Assembly: GCA_030635525.1 (NCBI GenBank)
Contig: DAOVYR010000070.1
Coordinates: forward strand, 1 to 6,042
DNA: 6,042 nucleotides
Reading direction: 5' to 3'
Source: Candidatus Nanohalarchaeota archaeon
Lineage (GTDB): Archaea; EX4484-52; B79-G9
Shown: piece by piece, positions 4,595-6,042 of the stretch
Layout: every line of letters starts with the position of its first letter
How positions within the stretch are numbered: the first letter of the stretch is position 1
Program-made: the position numbers and the translations under genes
The notes under the pieces: generated by a model
Seen by the model: only the letters and a program-made list of their open reading frames with translations
Databases searched by the model: none
Told to the model about the DNA's origin: nothing

Positions 4595-5707
4595 ATGCTT
4601 GATATGAAGAGAGTCCGGGCGCTTCTTTGCGTGTCACGGGATGTGATTCTTGATTGCGCGCAGAAGAATGGCGCTATTATTGCTGCTAATCCCAAGCACG
4701 CGGCTTATCCAAAGGATGCTAAGAATTACCGGTATGTCTGGCCTCGTGATGCGTCGTTTGCATGTGTTGCGCTTGATTTGCTTGATGGTGGTTGCGCAAA
4801 TGGGTCTTCGCAGGTTCAGGAGAGGTTTTTTAAGTGGTGCGAGAGGGCTGAGGGTTTTAAGAGGTATGGCTTGTTTTTTGAGAAATATTATGTTAATGGT
4901 AAGAAGGCGCTTCGCGGCTTTCAGCCGGATCAGAATGGGGCGGTGCTTTTTGCGGTATATCATCATGTGCGTGCGCGCGGGGTTGCTGTAGATGAATTTC
5001 GCGCTCTTGTTGAGAAAGCTGCCGATGGGCTTTGCCGGGTGTGGGATAAGGATCAATTCACGAGGGTTTCTAATGATTTGTGGGAGGAGAGGTTTTGTTT
5101 TCCGGATTACCGGGAGAATTTTACTTATTCGCTTGCGGCGTGCATTCGCGGGCTTAAGTGTGCGCATGAGATGATTCCTTGCGAAAAATGGGTGCGTGTT
5201 GCTTCTGAGATGGAGTCTGTTTTGTGCGGGCATTTCCAAGATAAATCGCGCTTGTACAGGTCGTTTGGGGATATTAATGATGAGAGGATTGATGCATCTT
5301 TGCTTGGGGTTGTTTATCCTTTTGGGGTTTATGAGCCAGAGGATAAGGTTGTGAAGAATACGGTGCGGGAGATTGTTGATAGTCTTTGTGTTGATGAGGG
5401 CATCATGAGGTATGAGGCGGATGAGTATGACGGGTGGATGTACGGAGGGCATGTGCATCGGAAGAAGGGCGCGGGAACATGGCCGCTTTTGAGTTTCTGG
5501 CTTTCTGTTTATTATTCGAGGGTGGGGGATGTTCGCGCGGCAGAGAAGTGTATTTGTTCTGTTCTTGACAGGGTTGATGGCTCTTATTTTCCTGAGCAGT
5601 TGTTTACTAATTCTTTTCAGAAGGCGGTTACGCCGCTTTCGTGGAGCCATTGTATGTTTGTGATTGCGGTTTGTGAGTTGATGAAGGTGAAGAAGCAGGA
5701 GTTTTAG
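4595..5707 (+). CDS. GH15 glucoamylase/trehalase-type glycoside hydrolase, catalytic domain only
   Basis: This 370-residue inverting glycosidase of family GH15 would release glucose from alpha-glucans or trehalose. Family signatures occur in order: YVWPRDASF (47-55, Arg51-Asp52 in the substrate pocket), GFQPDQNG (108-115), SNDLWEERF (159-167, with Glu164 or Glu165 as the expected general acid), GIMRYEADEYDGW (269-281), GAGTWPLLSFWL (292-303) and FPEQLF (332-337, Glu334 as the expected base). PLSWSHCMF (347-355) closes the barrel. Archaeal and bacterial homologues usually exceed 600 residues because of an N-terminal beta-sandwich. Here only the (alpha/alpha)6 barrel remains and there is no signal peptide, so it should act in the cytosol. 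The Met4 codon (4604) is an alternative start, with GGTG 10 bases upstream. The 3' end overlaps convergent coaBC by four bases. The exact substrate is unknown. Confidence 0.88.
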   Translation: MLDMKRVRALLCVSRDVILDCAQKNGAIIAANPKHAAYPKDAKNYRYVWPRDASFACVALDLLDGGCANGSSQVQERFFKWCERAEGFKRYGLFFEKYYVNGKKALRGFQPDQNGAVLFAVYHHVRARGVAVDEFRALVEKAADGLCRVWDKDQFTRVSNDLWEERFCFPDYRENFTYSLAACIRGLKCAHEMIPCEKWVRVASEMESVLCGHFQDKSRLYRSFGDINDERIDASLLGVVYPFGVYEPEDKVVKNTVREIVDSLCVDEGIMRYEADEYDGWMYGGHVHRKKGAGTWPLLSFWLSVYYSRVGDVRAAEKCICSVLDRVDGSYFPEQLFTNSFQKAVTPLSWSHCMFVIAVCELMKVKKQEF

Positions 5708-6042
5708 TTTGGCATATTTTCAAGAATTCTGTCGAGGATTAGGCCTGCTAGTTCTTTTTTTGGTGCTTTTTTTGTTTCGGTCAGTTTGCCTTGTTTGTTG
5801 ATTATTATTATCTTGTTTTCGTCTGTTGCGAAGCCGCAGCCAGCTAATGAGACGTCGTTTGCTACTATCATGTCTGCGCGTGAGATTTTTAGTTTATCTT
5901 TTGCTCTTTTTATGAGTGTGTCTTTTGAGACTGAGTATTCTGCTTTGAATCCTACCAGGAAGATGTCTTTTTTCAGGGCTCTTATCTTGTCGAGGATTTT
6001 TATTGTGGGTTTCAGGGATAAGGTGACTTTGTTTTTTGTTGA
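5704..6042 (-). CDS. coaBC: CoaBC, C-terminal part of the phosphopantothenate-cysteine ligase domain
   Basis: The last 112 codons of a gene that enters from the right edge. The protein fragment contains KVTLSLKPTIKIL (5-17), LVGFKAEY (29-36), SRADMIVANDV (54-64), GCGFATDENKI (68-78) and KKELAGLILDRI (95-106). These are the ordered C-terminal signatures of the CoaB domain of the bifunctional CoaBC (Dfp) enzyme. CoaB joins phosphopantothenate to cysteine using a nucleotide, and CoaC decarboxylates the product, two steps of coenzyme A synthesis in the cytosol. The CoaC half would lie beyond the window, so a stand-alone CoaB cannot be excluded. The stop codon TAA (5706-5704) overlaps the last four bases of the convergent GH15 gene. 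The codons end mostly in A or C, the mirror of the G/T-rich plus strand. Confidence 0.9.
   Translation of the reverse strand, partial: STKNKVTLSLKPTIKILDKIRALKKDIFLVGFKAEYSVSKDTLIKRAKDKLKISRADMIVANDVSLAGCGFATDENKIIIINKQGKLTETKKAPKKELAGLILDRILENMPN

Noticed and set aside
4634..5650. A long open frame of 338 codons on the minus strand opposite the GH15 gene
   Set aside because: It is antisense to a gene with complete family signatures. Its translation is rich in Arg, Pro, Ile and Asn without any domain pattern, as expected from the mirror of G/T-rich codons.
1..6042. CRISPR array, tRNA or rRNA genes
   Set aside because: No regularly spaced repeats and no cloverleaf or conserved rRNA stretches were seen on either strand.

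Overview
The window looks like a chromosomal segment of an archaeon. The protein types fit (HtpX-type M48 protease, CoaBC, an archaeal-style Fic protein, a minimal GH15 enzyme). TTTAAATA-like boxes also lie about 26 bases upstream of start codons, so at least one mRNA is probably leaderless. A DPANN-type lineage is possible, but this rests on general resemblance only.

Left part (1-1552): a minus-strand pair encodes an ICMT-like membrane methyltransferase and the beginning of a short DUF4177-like protein that runs off the left edge. A 100-base divergent promoter region separates this pair from a plus-strand class II Fic AMP-transferase-type gene.

Middle (1653-3515): a two-gene minus-strand cassette encodes a secreted or membrane-anchored beta-sandwich protein followed, 12 bases later, by a KAP-family P-loop NTPase. 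The NTPase gene is strikingly AT-rich (roughly 30% GC in sampled lines, against roughly 45-50% in the flanks). It also lacks the strong G-over-C skew seen in much of the flanking DNA. The cassette sits between the 3' ends of two convergent genes (Fic and HtpX), a typical place for a tolerated insertion. It is the best candidate here for an accessory, possibly defensive, system.

Right part (3580-6042): an HtpX-like membrane zinc protease (minus) carries a textbook EF-hand calcium loop near its C-terminus. It is divergently transcribed from a cytosolic GH15 glucoamylase/trehalase-type hydrolase (plus) across a short shared promoter region. The GH15 gene overlaps by four bases the 3' end of a convergent, left-truncated coaBC (dfp) gene for coenzyme A synthesis.

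Apart from the KAP cassette, the genes look like independent housekeeping or stress functions rather than one pathway. No tRNA, rRNA, CRISPR array or insertion sequence is visible.
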